A stretch of DNA of 64,000 nt from Phoronis australis (GCA_002633005.1 NMRA01000062.1:354111-418110); one strand, 5' to 3'. Numbered from the stretch's first letter, positions 1 to 14,300 are shown. A program made the numbers and translations. Notes: generated by a model not told the origin, from the sequence alone.

Positions 1-1727
1 GTTAACTTCTGAATGCCAATTTATGAACACTGTTAGTAGTAATTAGTAAAATGATTTTAACAACAGAATAGCAAAGCTTAGTATTAAATACAACACGCTA
101 GGGCACTTAAAAAATAGAAGCACACGGCAACAGGTTGTCTTTGAACACAATAAAACTTGTGAGCTTATGGGTGATCCAATGAAATTTCATTTATGTTCAG
201 CATATGTCCCGAGTAAAATACGCGCGTCACAATGAAATACCACTTGTTTTAAGTTACTGATCCACAGGCAACTTAAATGACCAGTATTTTACAGAGAGAG
301 CTACAGAGACTAACTAAACGGCAATGGAGAACACTGACACTTGAACAATAAACAAAATGGATACTACAACCAGGGCTTGGAATGACCACTGACAAAAAAG
401 AAGAAAATTTTCCAGGTGAGACATCGTTCCACAAACAAATAAGCTTGTGTGATAAATTTTTTTTGTGTTGTAAAATTTAACTGAAATAAATGTTTTGGTG
501 CATAAAGTTAAAATAATGACAAAGAGACAGAAAAAGAGCGAACTTGAAATCAAATAAAAAGAAATTGAAATAAAAAAAGAGAAAACTCTCTTAAAGCGGA
601 AAATTCCAAGCCCTGCATAACACTTACTTTGATTTATCAATCAACAAATCCGTTTATTTACAACAGTTGGGTCCTTGGCCACACATAACACGTAGTTACA
701 AAAGAGTGCTCAGCAACTCTTTCCTAAAGGGGGTGGTGTAACAAGCAATGATTTCAAAAGGTTAAAACAACTGAGCCTTGGATTCCGATGTTTTCATTAA
801 ATTTATCAATTTATACTTATTCGGTTCACGCCAACACCACTTACGGATAAATAATGCACTTTTCAGAGTACAGTATGTGATACAACAAAAATTAAATGAT
901 ATTCATCCTCAATTCGTGTCACACAAAACCATCAAACACACCACATATGATCTACTTCTGATCTACAACACACTAGTTACCATTTCATCCTGCGATGCAA
1001 GAAAATATACATCATGTAAAATAATACAACAATTTTTCTCAACAACTCGATAAATTAAATTTGACCACCTGTTCTCTCATACGTCGTTCGTCTCAAAGAA
1101 TGTACCATCCACGTTTTCACTAATTTTGTGACTGAGTTCATGTTTGCAATAATAAGTATTTTCTTATAATGAAGTTCAGGCTTATAACAGTAATCAAGAA
1201 TGTTTTTATTACATGAAACTGCAGCCTATCCGGGCAACTGTTATTAGCTATTTTCATTGGCTAAGAGCTGTTAGTGCCTAATGTAGCTACACCAGACAAC
1301 TACACTTAACAGTAACTGTACCGACTTCTAATAGCAGTCATGCAGTACCCTAATGAATCATTTCACAGTTCAAAGGTCACTCGCACAGTAGTCCCGCATA
1401 ATGAGCAGGCGTAGTGAACACAATCTCACTAATTACCTAGCATGTAAAAACCATTCAGTGCCGGTTTAATCATTCTGAGATCCCATTAAAGCCACATGCA
1501 GTGGCATCCTTGAAAACCGTTGTTTTGGAATAGATTCTGTTGTTTTGGTTGATCACAGTGAGTTAACATTCCTAATTAATGCAATATAACACCCTGGACT
1601 GAAAGCGGTTCACTGATTGGTTGAATAGCAAGATTCACAGCAGCTAACTGTTTTTATTCGAGTTTGAAGTCTTGGACTTCATGTGGCACTTTGTGAGCCT
1701 TGAAGACAGATAACATGGATAGTACAT
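1..1727. other. no gene recognised
   Basis: AT-rich DNA holding the MITE at 371-615 and otherwise nothing I can identify. If the WDR97-like gene or the possible exon at 2,089 continues to the left, this is intron. Confidence 0.4.
371..615. mobile_element. hAT-like MITE (CAGGGCTTGGAA ends)
   Basis: Begins CAGGGCTTGGAATGACCA and ends GGAAAATTCCAAGCCCTG, an inverted pair of about 12 bp with CAGGG termini typical of hAT elements. The interior is AT-rich and non-coding. Two relatives lie at 16,228-16,745 and 61,738-61,889. Confidence 0.6.
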
Positions 1728-3095
1728 ACTTAAGGTTATCTAGGACTTCAATAAACCACCTCAATTCCAAGTCAAATATCAAAAAACTATATATTTTCTG
1801 AAAGGAGAAAGATTGAGAATTCTAGAAATAATCTTCTCACTCCTGTGTCTTTATTACTGTCATGAAATCACGTCTTTAAGTTAAATTTTCATGTGCAAGA
1901 AAGGTACATTCATAGCAAAATAACCCTCCAGCCTAATTTACTTACTTCTTTAAATAAAACTTTACACCATGCTTCAAAAACGCTGTTAGGAATTTTTGAT
2001 TATTCACTAAGTTTGGGTTTTATGTCGACTTAACTCACAAAACACAAGGCATTTTTGTAACAGAACAGCAGTGATATAGTCCGGTTACCTATTGTCGTCA
2101 GGCTCCAAAGGTCGTCCGCCATCTTGTTTCGCGTGCAGCGCAACCACGCGGGACCTAGCGTTCCAATTTGGAGTGCTCGTGTGCACGTTAGGTACTAACT
2201 TATCGGAAGAGACACGTATCAAAGTAATGAGACAAAAATCGGTGAGTTTACCGATTGTTTTTTAAAACCACTTAAAAATCAGTAGATTTTACTAATACAC
2301 TTTTTTGTGCGTTTTCAGAAGATGTTTTCGAATTTAAATTTTCTTCCGACGGGACACAAAACATGATCCAGGGTTTGTTTATGCAATGTATCTGTTTGTC
2401 CCAGGCACTAGTAGGATCTAGAAGGCCAAAGGAAAAATCCGCAGACAAATGCGATACGCTGGGTTCTTAACATTTTTGCCTCACGTTCACCATTAAACTG
2501 CATTGAAATGTTGTCCAATTGGCTTTTATTGGAAACCACAGTGCAGAGCTCAACATCAAAGCTTCAAATCGAGTTTATGTCAATAAAAACAGGCTGTTGC
2601 AATTTTCATTACTTCGTTGGCCTTTTTCTGCATGTTTCTCAGTTTTTACAAAAGGGGGCAGCATATGACGAACTTAGGTGTCACAATAAAATGGCTGCCG
2701 AAGGCAGTGCACATTTGAAATAACTCGGCACAAATTAAAGAAAACTTCCGAATCGATGAATGCGGTATATCTGTGAGAGTTAAATCGAATCCTATTCAGA
2801 TCATAACTTTGAAGTGGAATAATTCGGTGAGTACAACAGCAAGTCGGTTTTATGCTTAGGCGGACGACCATTGGGTTCCCCAGTATATACCTTTCCTGCA
2901 CATAAAAATTTGACTTAAAAAAATGTGGTCACATGACAATAATAAAGACACAGTTAGTAAGAAACATATTTTTAAAATCCTCGATATTTCTCCTTTCAAA
3001 AAATATATACCATTAACAGTTAACAAAACATAGTTATTTTTTCAATATTTGACATAGAGTTGAGATCGCTTATTAAGATCCTAGATAACCTTATT
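1728..3095. mobile_element. long-terminal-inverted-repeat DNA element
   Basis: The left end AAGGTTATCTAGGAC (about 1,728) is mirrored at about 3,095. The arms also share the text around TTGCACATGAAAATTTAACTT and AATAAAGACACAG, and an inner GGCGGACGACC block, so each arm is at least 200 bp and perhaps up to 400 bp with gaps. The centre carries no recognisable transposase. Related single arms occur at 29,690-30,125 and 48,230-49,510. The motif CAAAAACGCTGTTAG recurs in many relatives. Confidence 0.6.
2089..2122 (-). CDS. possible first coding exon of a gene running off the left edge
   Basis: In a locally GC-rich patch the minus strand reads AAG-ATG-GCG followed by 11 codons (MADDLWSLTTI) and a GTAACC donor, which looks like a housekeeping-gene start. 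However, the GGCGGACGACC core also occurs at the mirror position near 2,860, in the opposite arm of an inverted-repeat element. The match may belong to that transposon instead. No downstream exon was found. Confidence 0.22.
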
Positions 3096-3300
3096 TAAGA
3101 AGAAGTCAGTGAGACCAAGACTGGCCAATTCAAATTCCCTGCACAAGTCATACTGTCTCGATCAACTCACTTCAAATGCGGAATACTTGCATGAGCAAAT
3201 ACTCGTGCAACCCTGCGTGGATAAATCCGCCTGCAATGGAGCAGTAACATGCAAGCCTTTTAATTTTCTTGAATTTATTCCGCAATTATCCTTTACAATG

Positions 3301-3606
3301 CAGTGTTCTCCCTAGACATATTCGGGCACGGTGCTGCACCATGCTAACATGTTTTGCACCATGCTTAGAAATCTCGAGAGCCATGTTTGAAAAAGCCAGA
3401 AAATCTTTGCAGCCAAATCATTGAAATTGTTTTCCTAAAAGGTAATTTTAATACTGATCAGTCAAAATGATAGCGACACACCCAGCAAGTGAAAATAACA
3501 CGTAACTAAAGTTGTTTTTGTGAATTAACGGGAAATGAAGATTACAAGGCGAGAACTTGAGACATAACTTCCACCTTGTTTGAATTTTTGTCCAGGGAGA
3601 ACCCTG
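3301..3606. mobile_element. MITE with CAGTGTTCTCCCT ends
   Basis: Starts CAGTGTTCTCCCTAGAC and ends GTCCAGGGAGAACCCTG, a near-perfect inverted pair enclosing 270 bp of non-coding DNA. The termini are of hAT type. I did not find a clear target-site duplication. Confidence 0.5.
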
Positions 3607-3907
3607 TGAAAACATTCTTAATAAGTCTTGTACTAAACCAAGTGAGGGTAATCACAAATCAGTAATTGATCAACTCAAAAATGAAATATCAGCCAGTTAT
3701 CCGTAGGAAGTCAAACGTTTCAGACCTTGAAGCCAAACAGGTGAGCCACGGAATCTGCTAGAGCAGAACACTAAGGGTTCACAAAGCTGGAGATAATTAC
3801 CATCATTTTAATGACTTGTTTTACAAACATTATTGCAGGTTGTAAAATTATGAACGGACGTTAATATATCCAGTGCTTAGACGCGTGCTCAATATGTCCT
3901 CACTCAC

Positions 3908-3957
3908 CAGAGTTGAAGTGTATGATCAAAAACCACTGACTCTTCATAAATGTCCTC
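3908..3957 (-). CDS. possible additional exon of the WDR97-like gene
   Basis: On the minus strand a CAG acceptor and a GTGAGT donor bound 50 nt that read EDIYEESVVFDHTLQL in one open frame. Acidic text of this kind (E/D-D-I-x-E-E-x-x-x-F-D) fits what I recall following the propeller in WDR87/97 proteins. An exon must lie between this one and 8,319 to join the phases, and I could not find it. It could also be a chance open stretch between splice-like sites. Confidence 0.35.
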
Positions 3958-4037
3958 CTGAAATAGACACAACACAAGTGTGAATAACGCGCGTGTGAAC
4001 AACAGTGAATAATCCTCATCATTCCACACCTCATGAT

Positions 4038-4125
4038 AACCACACCCGAGTTGAGCACTAAATATACAAGTCACCTACTAAAACCACACCCGAGTTGAGC
4101 ACTAAATATACAAGTCACCTACTAA
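4038..4125. repeat. perfect 44-bp tandem duplication
   Basis: AACCACACCCGAGTTGAGCA plus CTAAATATACAAGTCACCTACTAA occurs twice in direct succession with no differences, so the duplication is recent. Confidence 0.9.
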
Positions 4126-5416
4126 AACTAAAACAATCACTCTCAGTAATGATGTAGCTAGAGGGAGTCTCATGTACACGTACTGCATTTGTTAAACTCA
4201 AACGAAAACAACATCAAATTTTAAGCTATCAAATGTTTGAAAATTAAAATATAACTGCTAGTATTTTCCAACACGTTCCTTAATTAGACGCTGAAAAACA
4301 CCTTCATATTAAACTCCAGCAAGCTTGGTTTCCGCATAAAAACATTTGATTGACTTTAAATAAATGCAAACAAGTTGCTCAGCATTAGGAACCATTGTAA
4401 ATCCAAAACTTAATAATTTGACATAGAAATAAATGCACAGGTCACGAGAAATTTATCTGTCTTAGAGGTTGACACAAAGAAACATGAGTTCCAATGAGAT
4501 TAAACTTGCCAATGAATTGAGTTGGTGTTTTTAAATCAGATGCTCAACATGAGTGTGGAAATGGAGAACACAAAAAATCTTTCAGACAACACTAAATTAA
4601 CTCAATATCCTAGAAAACATTCAAAATTAAAAACCACATCAAATCATACCATCACCGCAGATAAATTGTTTTTTTGCCCGGAATACGTGACTAGGCGACT
4701 CGAGAGACACTCAATTATTTCTGTCTAAACTGTGCCCGTTTCTATGGCAACAGAAACGCCAAACAAAAGCACTCGATTCACATGTAACACGGTGTCAGAC
4801 TTAACAGCAGTATGAGTTGCACAAAGGTATCACTATGTCAGAGCAGCGTAAGAGAATAACTGTGAATCCAGCAAAACAATAGAATTACGATTCACCATTG
4901 AGTTCTTAAGTGCACCACTGACTTCGAGATGTGGACAATTGCTTGAAAAGAACTTAATGAAGAGAGCAAGAATGATTTACATGAATCAGAAACAGTACAC
5001 TGCCAGTTGAAGCTTATAAATACATGCCACACACTGCTTCAATTTGTGTTAACTCGACAATCAATCACACAGGCATGTTCAATACCATGGAGACGACAGG
5101 GAAAATGAGTTATGATTGAACTAACTGACAAATAAACCATACCATCAAATATTACTTGAACGAATTTAATTGTAAATTATGCCAAGTGGGACTTTATATC
5201 AAATGACGCAGATAAAAATTTATACTTTTTGAAAAATTTAAGGAAATATCAGTGATCCTAGATTATGCATCCTGCGTAACGAATAAAAGCATATCAGTCC
5301 TGACTTATTTCATAACTTACGATGTTAAATATTGGCAATAACTAGCAAATTTCAGAAGAAAAGTTATTGAAAAATTTGATCTCTCCAGTTTCAAAGGCTT
5401 CAAGCATTTTTGCAAA

Positions 5417-5459
5417 TTCTCACATCTCAAAACATTGAATTCTCACATCTCAAAAGATT
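5417..5459. repeat. short tandem duplication
   Basis: TTCTCACATCTCAAAACATTG and TTCTCACATCTCAAAAGATTG are nearly adjacent and differ at one base. Confidence 0.7.
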
Positions 5460-8318
5460 GCTGACAGCTGTGGTTTAGAACATGACAAAAATATGATGAA
5501 GCAGCCAGTTGGCAATATTCATTTTTTAGCAAAATAAAGAAAAAGTAAAATTTCAATTGCGCCACACACTGCGCCTGAAATTGGTAAGATGATATAGAAT
5601 CATCCAATTTGCATTTCACGCAGTGCTACTCTCAACAATCCATTGTTTTCCTTCAAGTTCAGACTATGCAACATTAGATTTACATTCCAAGACAAAAGAT
5701 GGCGTCATGTCTGCTTACCTAATGATTAGAGAGGGTCACTGATATGACCTACAGACACAGATGACTTATCGCTGGACACCAGTGACCAAAAGCCTTTGAA
5801 ACCATTAAAAGTTTTCAGTTACTACACTTAAAAATGTCATGCGGCCATTGGAAAACAGAAAGCAAAACAAACATCAAATAAGCGTTCAACTTCCTTCCAC
5901 ATTCACCAGCTTACAAACACGGCAAAAGCAACGGCAGGCCCACCACACTCCTCTTAGTTCACGCTAAATCCACCAGAGGGCATGCACAACATTTGCCAAA
6001 CAAAACATGGGCAATGCAATAACGCTGGTCAACACTGCTGCATGCGCCATGCACGTTACCTTGTCTGGCCGAGACTAGACAATGCAAGAGGTCAGACGAT
6101 AAACTACATTTCTACAGGAAACAATACACTGGGGGTGTATGTTACACAGTAGTGGCTAATTACATGGATATGATTACAGTAATTAACTACCTAATTATGA
6201 GGCAGCTGGTCTAGAAATTGTTAAAGTTGTGACGTACAAAAAAACACTCTATGGTGGAAACTGATTTTTAATATCAATTCAAAACAAGAAAAGCTCTGTT
6301 ACTTAAAAAAGTAAAATTTTCACCAATTTTGATTGGAGATCATATTCAAAGATTTCACCGTTAGCTTTAAGTAACAATGTTACTAAATATTCAATTTTCT
6401 AAATTATGTACCTTTACCTATCAGGAAACTATTTTCATTATCAATTGTCCAACTTTTAATTAACTATAAGGAAATGCGACTGTGGTCATTCAACTGCCAA
6501 CGATCCACCAGCCAGCCTCCGGAAATTTTCAAACTAATTGAGCAGATGAGAGCAGGTAGCGCAGTATTAGTTGAATGAACGTGCAAAAGTGACTCATTGT
6601 TAGTGTTACAACAATTCAACAACTTGTCGTCATCATCTGTCGTTAAAAAAATGTCAAATCCTTGGCCACACGCAAATCTTTGTCAAGAATTAATAAAAAA
6701 AATATTATTCAAAGTAAAATGAACAGGGCAAAGTCACCTTGGCCACACACAAACATTCGTTTGGCAGAGGAGGCCAGCACCATCTGTTGTTTGTTAGAGA
6801 AACAGAACCTTGATGTTTTGATCAGGTATCATTCTGGATCATAGCAAACAGCCTTGCCAGTACTGAGTGGCAACATCACTCGCCACCGGTTCAGAATTAA
6901 GCCTCGAAATGAAAAAGGTTCCCGATTACTCGGTTATGAAAACTCTTGGGATTGCCAGCACTACTCACATGTATGTTGTTGATCACAAGCCTCTCCAGTC
7001 TGGACAACGGCAGGTATCGCTCCACGTTGACACTACTGCAATTATGAACACATAGAGCCGACTCACTACTGATACATACGCCATGATGGATGAGTGCGCT
7101 AACTGTACACATTGGCCATTTTGAAAACAATAAGCACGGAGTGCCGCAGGTGCTGAATTAATTGAAAAACATTACAGTAAGTTGAAGCTTATAAATATCT
7201 TAAATTAATGTAGGACCTCAGAAAATGTTCAATTTTGTCCTACTTTGGAACGTCATATCTCAGATCGCAAATCGGATTCAAGTGAAACTTTCAGTTAGTG
7301 TTTCCAAAATTCTGTCAGGAACTGTTTTTTTGTTTAAAGTGTTCCACATTTGCATGACGGGCTACAAAAAATAGGATTTAAATGATTCAAGTTGCACAGA
7401 ATGAAAATGAAATGATAAATAAATTCAGAAAACAGCAAGAGTGCGATTGAGATTTTATCCAGAACATTTATATCATACAAATTTTGGTTGTGTTATGAAT
7501 CCTGTTAAGTTGCGTTGAGTTAGCATTATTTGCCTTACTGAGTTTTGACAGAACAAACTTTGCGTGATGGTTACAATTTGATTTATGAAGTTTTCAGTTA
7601 AAATGCAGTGTCATAAGTATCTTTAATGAACTTGTCAGACTCTGAGTCTTTTACCATCAAGCCTGTTTAAATTTGACGTTTTCACTCATATTGAGAAAGC
7701 TCTCAGGATGTTGCCACAAAGCCAAATAGGATCAGACACAATTGTTAATGTCGATTTAATTCTAAGAGAGTCATGTCACTTATAAAACCTACTTCATGTG
7801 TTCTAGACTAACAACACAGAGTAAAAAGACAGCAAAAAGTGGCTGCACAAAAGCTACACAGCTGATAATGTCTACACTTGCGTGAGAAATGAAAATCATC
7901 ATTTGTGTCTAACAAGGAAACTGAATCCCAAGACAATCTGAGATATTGATAATTAATGAATTGATACAGACAGACACACTCCTTTCAATAACATTTTTCT
8001 GATCACGTCACATTTTGAATCGTGTATCACAAAGACTCAGAAGCCACGTTTTTCAGTTGTTTACATTCTTACGATTTATTTCACCCACAATGCTGTGCAC
8101 ACGTATTCTGTCAAAATACTAAATTCAGACTAAGGCCATTTTTTACCCAGAACATAAACACAATCCCAGAGATTGAGAATAAATCACAAAATGGGTAGAC
8201 AGGCTCACCATATTTCTTTTTTGTGTGTGCTGACGGCAACATCGCTGGAAATGGTATGGTTACATGAATATACACAAGATGGCGTTATGAGTACTATCAT
8301 GATACAGTGAAGACTTAC

Positions 8319-11300
8319 CAGATTTGTGACAAGTATCCTACCAATATGTCACCCCTCTCGTTGGCAAAGCAGCAACCCTTGACGGGCCCATCAAAGCACA
8401 TCTCTCGCACCAGTTGACCTGATCTGTCCCATATCTGAAGAAGAGACAGTCAACACACATTACACATCCGTAACCAGTACATGCAGCTAACATTCTGGGC
8501 TGTGCTACTCAAAACCAATAGAGGTAATAAAACAAGTATCTTCTCGGCCACGACCATATATCCTTTGTTCAGCTGTTATTTACATGGGCAAACTAGGACA
8601 GTTGTATGGTTAAAAGCAGGGTTCACAAAAAACTACTTTCACCGACCCTGCATGCCAATTTCAAAAGGCCTATTGTGTGCGAATGATGCTCGTGATTTAC
8701 AACCATCTGCAAAATGCTAAGTCACTATGCAGATTAGTAACCCTATCCAAGCCCAAAATGATTGTTATACCGTACAATAGACTAGCCGGTAACATCATCA
8801 AGTAGTACTGGACAAGCTTCTTAAGTAATGAAACAGTATAGCTTTCACTTACAAAATGCAACATGAAATGAGCAAGCTAAAAGACAGTTAATCATTAAGC
8901 ACTCCTAGAATGTTTACTTTTAGTCACAACAATGTGTCGTTCAATATGCCAAGACCTGGTTTAGTAATTATTGAACACCACTGCAGTGTCTCCCCGTGGT
9001 TTCAAACGAGAGTGGGGGGTGAATGGTCCGATGCCGCAAGGAAAAGTAAATGGGTGATCTCAGTGAACGAAGAGTTTTGCATCATTCTAATGTATTTTAA
9101 TCACCAATTAACGTTGCATTAGAAATCTGACACCGCAGAACGGGGCTTCAGACTACTTGTTAAAATTGAATTCTCTGGTTCAAGGTATGTAGTACACAAA
9201 ATGAAAAAAAATATTTTGAACTTGTTTAGACCTTCTTTTAAGCTAACACGTATCATTATGAAATGTGTGTTAATATCGTTTACTAAACATAAATCAGATG
9301 TATCGGCGCTAGCAGACGATGTATTCATCCATTCCAAGCAGATGATTACAGAGATAACTACACTGGTCAATGGCTATTGACTATTTTGTGCAATTGTTGT
9401 ATGACCTCTTTTGTAAATGTGAACACAATAAAACAAATTAAATTTACCACTTCTCCGGCCATTTCATTAGTCACTGGCGATTCGCCATTTTAGAAATCTA
9501 ATGCCAAGGTGTCTGGTCCCTGACTACATTCCATTGCTGTGCATTGTCGGACAACCAGGCAGTACCAAATGTTGGTCTCAAAGCAAATGTGAGGAAGGGG
9601 ATAAAATTATTATGTCTAACAATACTGTGATTTTTCTATAGCGGTGAAGTTTTCCCATCAGGATTTAAAAGAGTTGCAGTTAATTTGGGCAAGATTAAGA
9701 GTGGTGAGGTCAAAAAGGAGCATGGCGGGCCATTCAGATTTTTACACACAGGGGAAATGCTGTCAGAGATGAAACAAAATACAAATGAATAAATACGTTA
9801 ATTACAGAGGTTATAAATGGCACTTTTGTTCAGAATGCTGAACATCTGACGAAACAATTCAGGAAAGGGAAATGATCAACATTACCTTAATAGAAGAGTC
9901 TTCAGAAACTGTGAGAAATATTTGTAAGGTGGCGCTGCAGTCGATGCCAGTGATCTGGAGTTAAATGAGGAATGACATGACTGACTGTGTAACAGCATAA
10001 TTAGGTAGACTTGTAATTATATACACGATAGATAACTTTAATGGTAATTCTAACGAGTAGAGTAAACTATTCACATTTAGTAGAAGGCTAGTGTCCTCAT
10101 AAATTATATGAGCATGATTCTACAAACAAAGCAGCTTCAATTAGTCTGACACTTTTGTGGTATAATGAAATCACATTTAAGAACAAATCTCCAAAAACAA
10201 CTGCCAAGACTTCACACTCAAACTCAGTAACAATATTTCTCACTTTTGTTTTGGAACTGTCAGTGATAGACTCAAACACAGTTTGTAAGCAGACGAGTTT
10301 CACGATTGTTTATCTTATTCCTTCAAAATTTATCCTTTGACAATACTAGAGACGATATCAGTAAGACAGTGTTTTTTGCGCACAGATGGGAACAACAGAT
10401 GATCTGTAACAGCTAGACTAATTGACATTGGAAACATACGGGTCCATCATGCTGATCCTCCGACATGGGGATAGGGTAGAACCCCTCCAAATTGTCTCCC
10501 CCTGCAAAACTAGACTTCTGCTTTTCACTACTGGAGACCCAAAACATCTGCAGTTTACTGAAACAAACAAACAGTGAACACTACATTTAACGATCAGTGA
10601 ACAGTGGATCTGGTCAGTGAAAACTACATGTAGTAATCAATGAATAAGACTTAATCTTTGAATTATAATCCCTGTCAAATAAAGTTAACACAACTAAACT
10701 GCGACCAGAAAGTGATCTGGTTTCCGCACTTGAAAGTACATTCTCAAGGTTTTGAAAATAACCACTGAAGTAAAACACTACATGCAGGTAGGCACTTACC
10801 CCTGAAGGGGGTACTTGATCAAATTGAGAAAAGTAAGGGTTGTGTGCTTAATTGAATAGTGCGTGCCTCATCTTAACTTTTGAAAAGTAGGATGTGCACT
10901 TAAATACGTGATTATAAATGTTATCCTGAATAATTTCAGTACTACTGAAAAATTGAGAAAACACCCGTACTTCAAATTAATTGGATTGTTCCTTTGAACA
11001 AAATTTGCTGGTGATTATGAACATTAACTGGAGTTTGGTGTTCTTAGTTCAAAGGAGAAAGTGAAGTCAGATCAAAAATAGTCAACTTGCCAACGGTTGA
11101 GTTATAATAATGTTGCAATCTCGATAAATTTTATTTCAAACTTTTCTCCTTACCTTGCAGCACTGTAGGCCAGCGTAGCTCCCAGCATGCAGATATGAAT
11201 GGGGTGAGAGGTCAGGGTCACCTACAATAAAGGGATCACCATAGACGAGAGACACCATCAAATTCATTCACATGCAGGGGCTCTCCAACAGGTGGAGCTA

Positions 11301-14300
11301 ACTGCCAACTTCAATCTGCGATAATATTTTTCCTCACAGCAACAGAATGGGGTGGGTATCTCGCTTGGGCGGGTATCAATGGGTGGATACAGTCTCCGGT
11401 GGGTGGTGGTGTCAGTAGTAACTTTTGCGGGTGGGTTAACAAAAATTTAGCGACCAGGGGGAAGGTTATATCATTTGTTATATAGTCTCTGTACTCACAT
11501 TAACACAAACCCAGATCACTGCATATTTTATAAACGTGTCAGCACACCTATACCTAACAGTATTTATTTATAGTGACATGTCATATTGTTTCTCTTATTG
11601 CACCCAAAAAAAAGACAGACAGTGTCATCAAGATAACAATAACATAAACGAAGTTAAGTCTAAATGAGAGGAAAGATAATATTATTTGTTAAAAAGTTTT
11701 TCAATTTGTTTTTGAAAACATTTTGACACAGCAAAAAGAGCTAAGAAAAACAAACTGGTTCCTTTTTACCCAAAAACACTACTCAAGGAAATAAAACAGT
11801 TATATTCACCACAAAAAATTTTTCAAGAAACAAACTTTCAACTAAATTTCAACAGAACAGTTTTACACAAACAAATTTTGTCAAAGCAATACTTCTTCTG
11901 AAGACAAATACAGAGTAAACATTAAGTAATCAGTAATCGAATATCATTATTAATTATTATTAAGTAAAACACTAAAAGATCACCTTTTTCAGTTCTGTCA
12001 AAACGATTTCTGTGGCTATCTCTGGGTGAAGCGTTAGTCCCCATATCTTGAGCGTGTTGAGACTATCACAGGACAGTAGGCGGTCACAGTTGCCCAGACC
12101 CTCGTCCACACGGCCAATAGATGTGGAAGAGGTGAGATGTACGACATCAGCACCGTGGGCCTGTAGAGGGGCAGCCATGGTGCAGCGCCAGGAGTTGACC
12201 AGGACAATCTGAGGCAGTGAGGAACGAGTTAGGTATAGACTGTAGGGGATGTACAGGGACAGACATGGTGCACTGCCAGGAATTGACCAGGACAATCTAT
12301 GTCAGCCAGGAAGAAGTTATGTATACACTGAATAGGACCTAAAGTGGCAGACATGGTGCACTGTCAAGATTTGACCAGGACAACCGTGGCAGTCAGGAAC
12401 GAGTTATGTAGGGACAAAGATACTTCTCACAAAATGCAATTTAAAAAAATGAGTTTTTTAGATTGGTGCACACTCCTATTTTGGTTGAAATGATTTCTTT
12501 TTAGGCTGAAAACAAATCATCATTAATGGAAGAGCTCTCTTGATCATTTATCATTGCAATGATAAGGAATTAATGATAAACCATCATATCTAACATTAAT
12601 ATGAATTATATATCATACCATCCATACAAATTCACAGAAATGGTTCATATGAATCTGTATAAAAATAAATTAAATAAATCAAATAGATTCTGGAATGCCA
12701 TGCAGTTACCAATGGATAAGAATATAAAATAGCAAAACAAGTAAAAATAAAATGAGCGTCGGTACTGAAATATATGTACATTTTAGTACCGACGCTTGTC
12801 GTTTTATTTTTACTAGTTTTACTATTTTATAATATATATAAATTCTATGAGAAATTATGATCAACCTGTGTAAATCCGTTACCAGCTGCCACCACTGATG
12901 GCGGTCCATCCCTTTACTAACTGCCAAAAGTGACTGGGGTTTCACTCATAACTAACTGCCCCCAGTGAGGGTCCCGCACCTAACTAACTGACTCATTGGC
13001 AGCAGTCTCTCCACTGACATGGGTTGCCTTGGTTACCAATTGTCCCCCCAGTGGGGTCCTTCTGATCAGCCCCCAAGGACCATGTACTTTCCATCCATTG
13101 GCATCTGCCCCAGTGATGGGCCATTCCATTACCAATCCCCCAAGCGACGGGGATCCTTCTGTTGGCAAATGCCCCTGGTGACAGGACCCCTCCACTACTA
13201 ATTGCTCCCAGAGAGTCCCACCACCATAATCAACCAGGCCCCAGAGAATAGAGTAACGCATTTCAATTTACCTGTCCACTTTTCGTGCCGGCAAACACCA
13301 AGTTTTCACACTCCACACTCTCATCGCGACCCAGGGCTCGGTCCTTAAGCGAACAAGACAGACGAGTAAGTTTTTGCTCAATTATAAACAACGTAATCAT
13401 AAACCACTAAGGCTTGTATTCTATGATGGCTGTGATAAATGAGTGCATCAGTTACATGGAGCCAAGTGCCAGACCTCAAGTGTTTGCAAGCATACCAGTG
13501 AATTTGGAAACTGACGATTCCAAAAATTGAACTGCTCTGAAGTGGAAGTCATTGCCAAGTCGGGAATTCGTCCAATGGTTTATGAGGCAACATGCCAGGC
13601 ATAGTCAACTTTTCAGACTTGAGTTCATTTCCCTATTTTATCTGAGCCTGTTGTATAGAGAACTCGACCTAATTTCACAATGAAATCTAAACTTCTTGCT
13701 CAGAAATTGTAGTCTTGCAATCACTTAGTAATCTGAACCTGTTGCTCACAACTAGAGCTCATTTCACTATGTAATCTGAACCTATTGCTCAGAACTCAAG
13801 CTCATTTCACGATGTATCTGAACCTGTTGCTCACAATTAGGGCTCATTTCGCTTTAGTAACCTGAACCTTTTTCTCACAACTCAAACTTATTTCACTGTG
13901 TATTTTAACCTCTAGCTCATAACTTGAGCTCATTTCACTATTATTTAGTAATCTAAATCTGTTTCTCAGATCACAAGCTTATTTCATAATGTATTTGAAC
14001 CTGTTGCTCACAACTAGAGCTCATTTCACTTATATCTGAACCTGTTGCTCAGAATTCGAGCTTATTTCACCACTTACCCTCTTCAACAGCGCAAGGCACT
14101 TGATTTCCTCATCTCTACTAGGCACAACCAGGGTATGTAAGGCCACACACGGGTTGGTGGAACAGCCAAATACAACAACTGGAAATGGGGTGACATGCTG
14201 TTGTATTCACGGGTTGACAAAGGAAAGTGGAACAGTCAAATACAACAATAAGAAATAGAGCAACAAGATGTTTTATGTAACTATGTTTTATGTATCATTT

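Larger units (their letters stand above)
3960..8318. other. no exon recognised (probable intron)
   Basis: I searched the minus strand for an exon that would accept the open codon of the exon at 8,319 and found none. The region has a 44-bp duplication (4,038-4,125), a short duplication at 5,417, and repeated CCTTGGCCACAC motifs near 6,660 and 6,740. Confidence 0.4.

Noticed and set aside
12980-13261. 93-codon minus-strand frame and two plus-strand frames over the same DNA
   Set aside because: They follow a degenerate tandem repeat next to a real exon. The text is Gly/Pro-rich and unlike the neighbouring protein.
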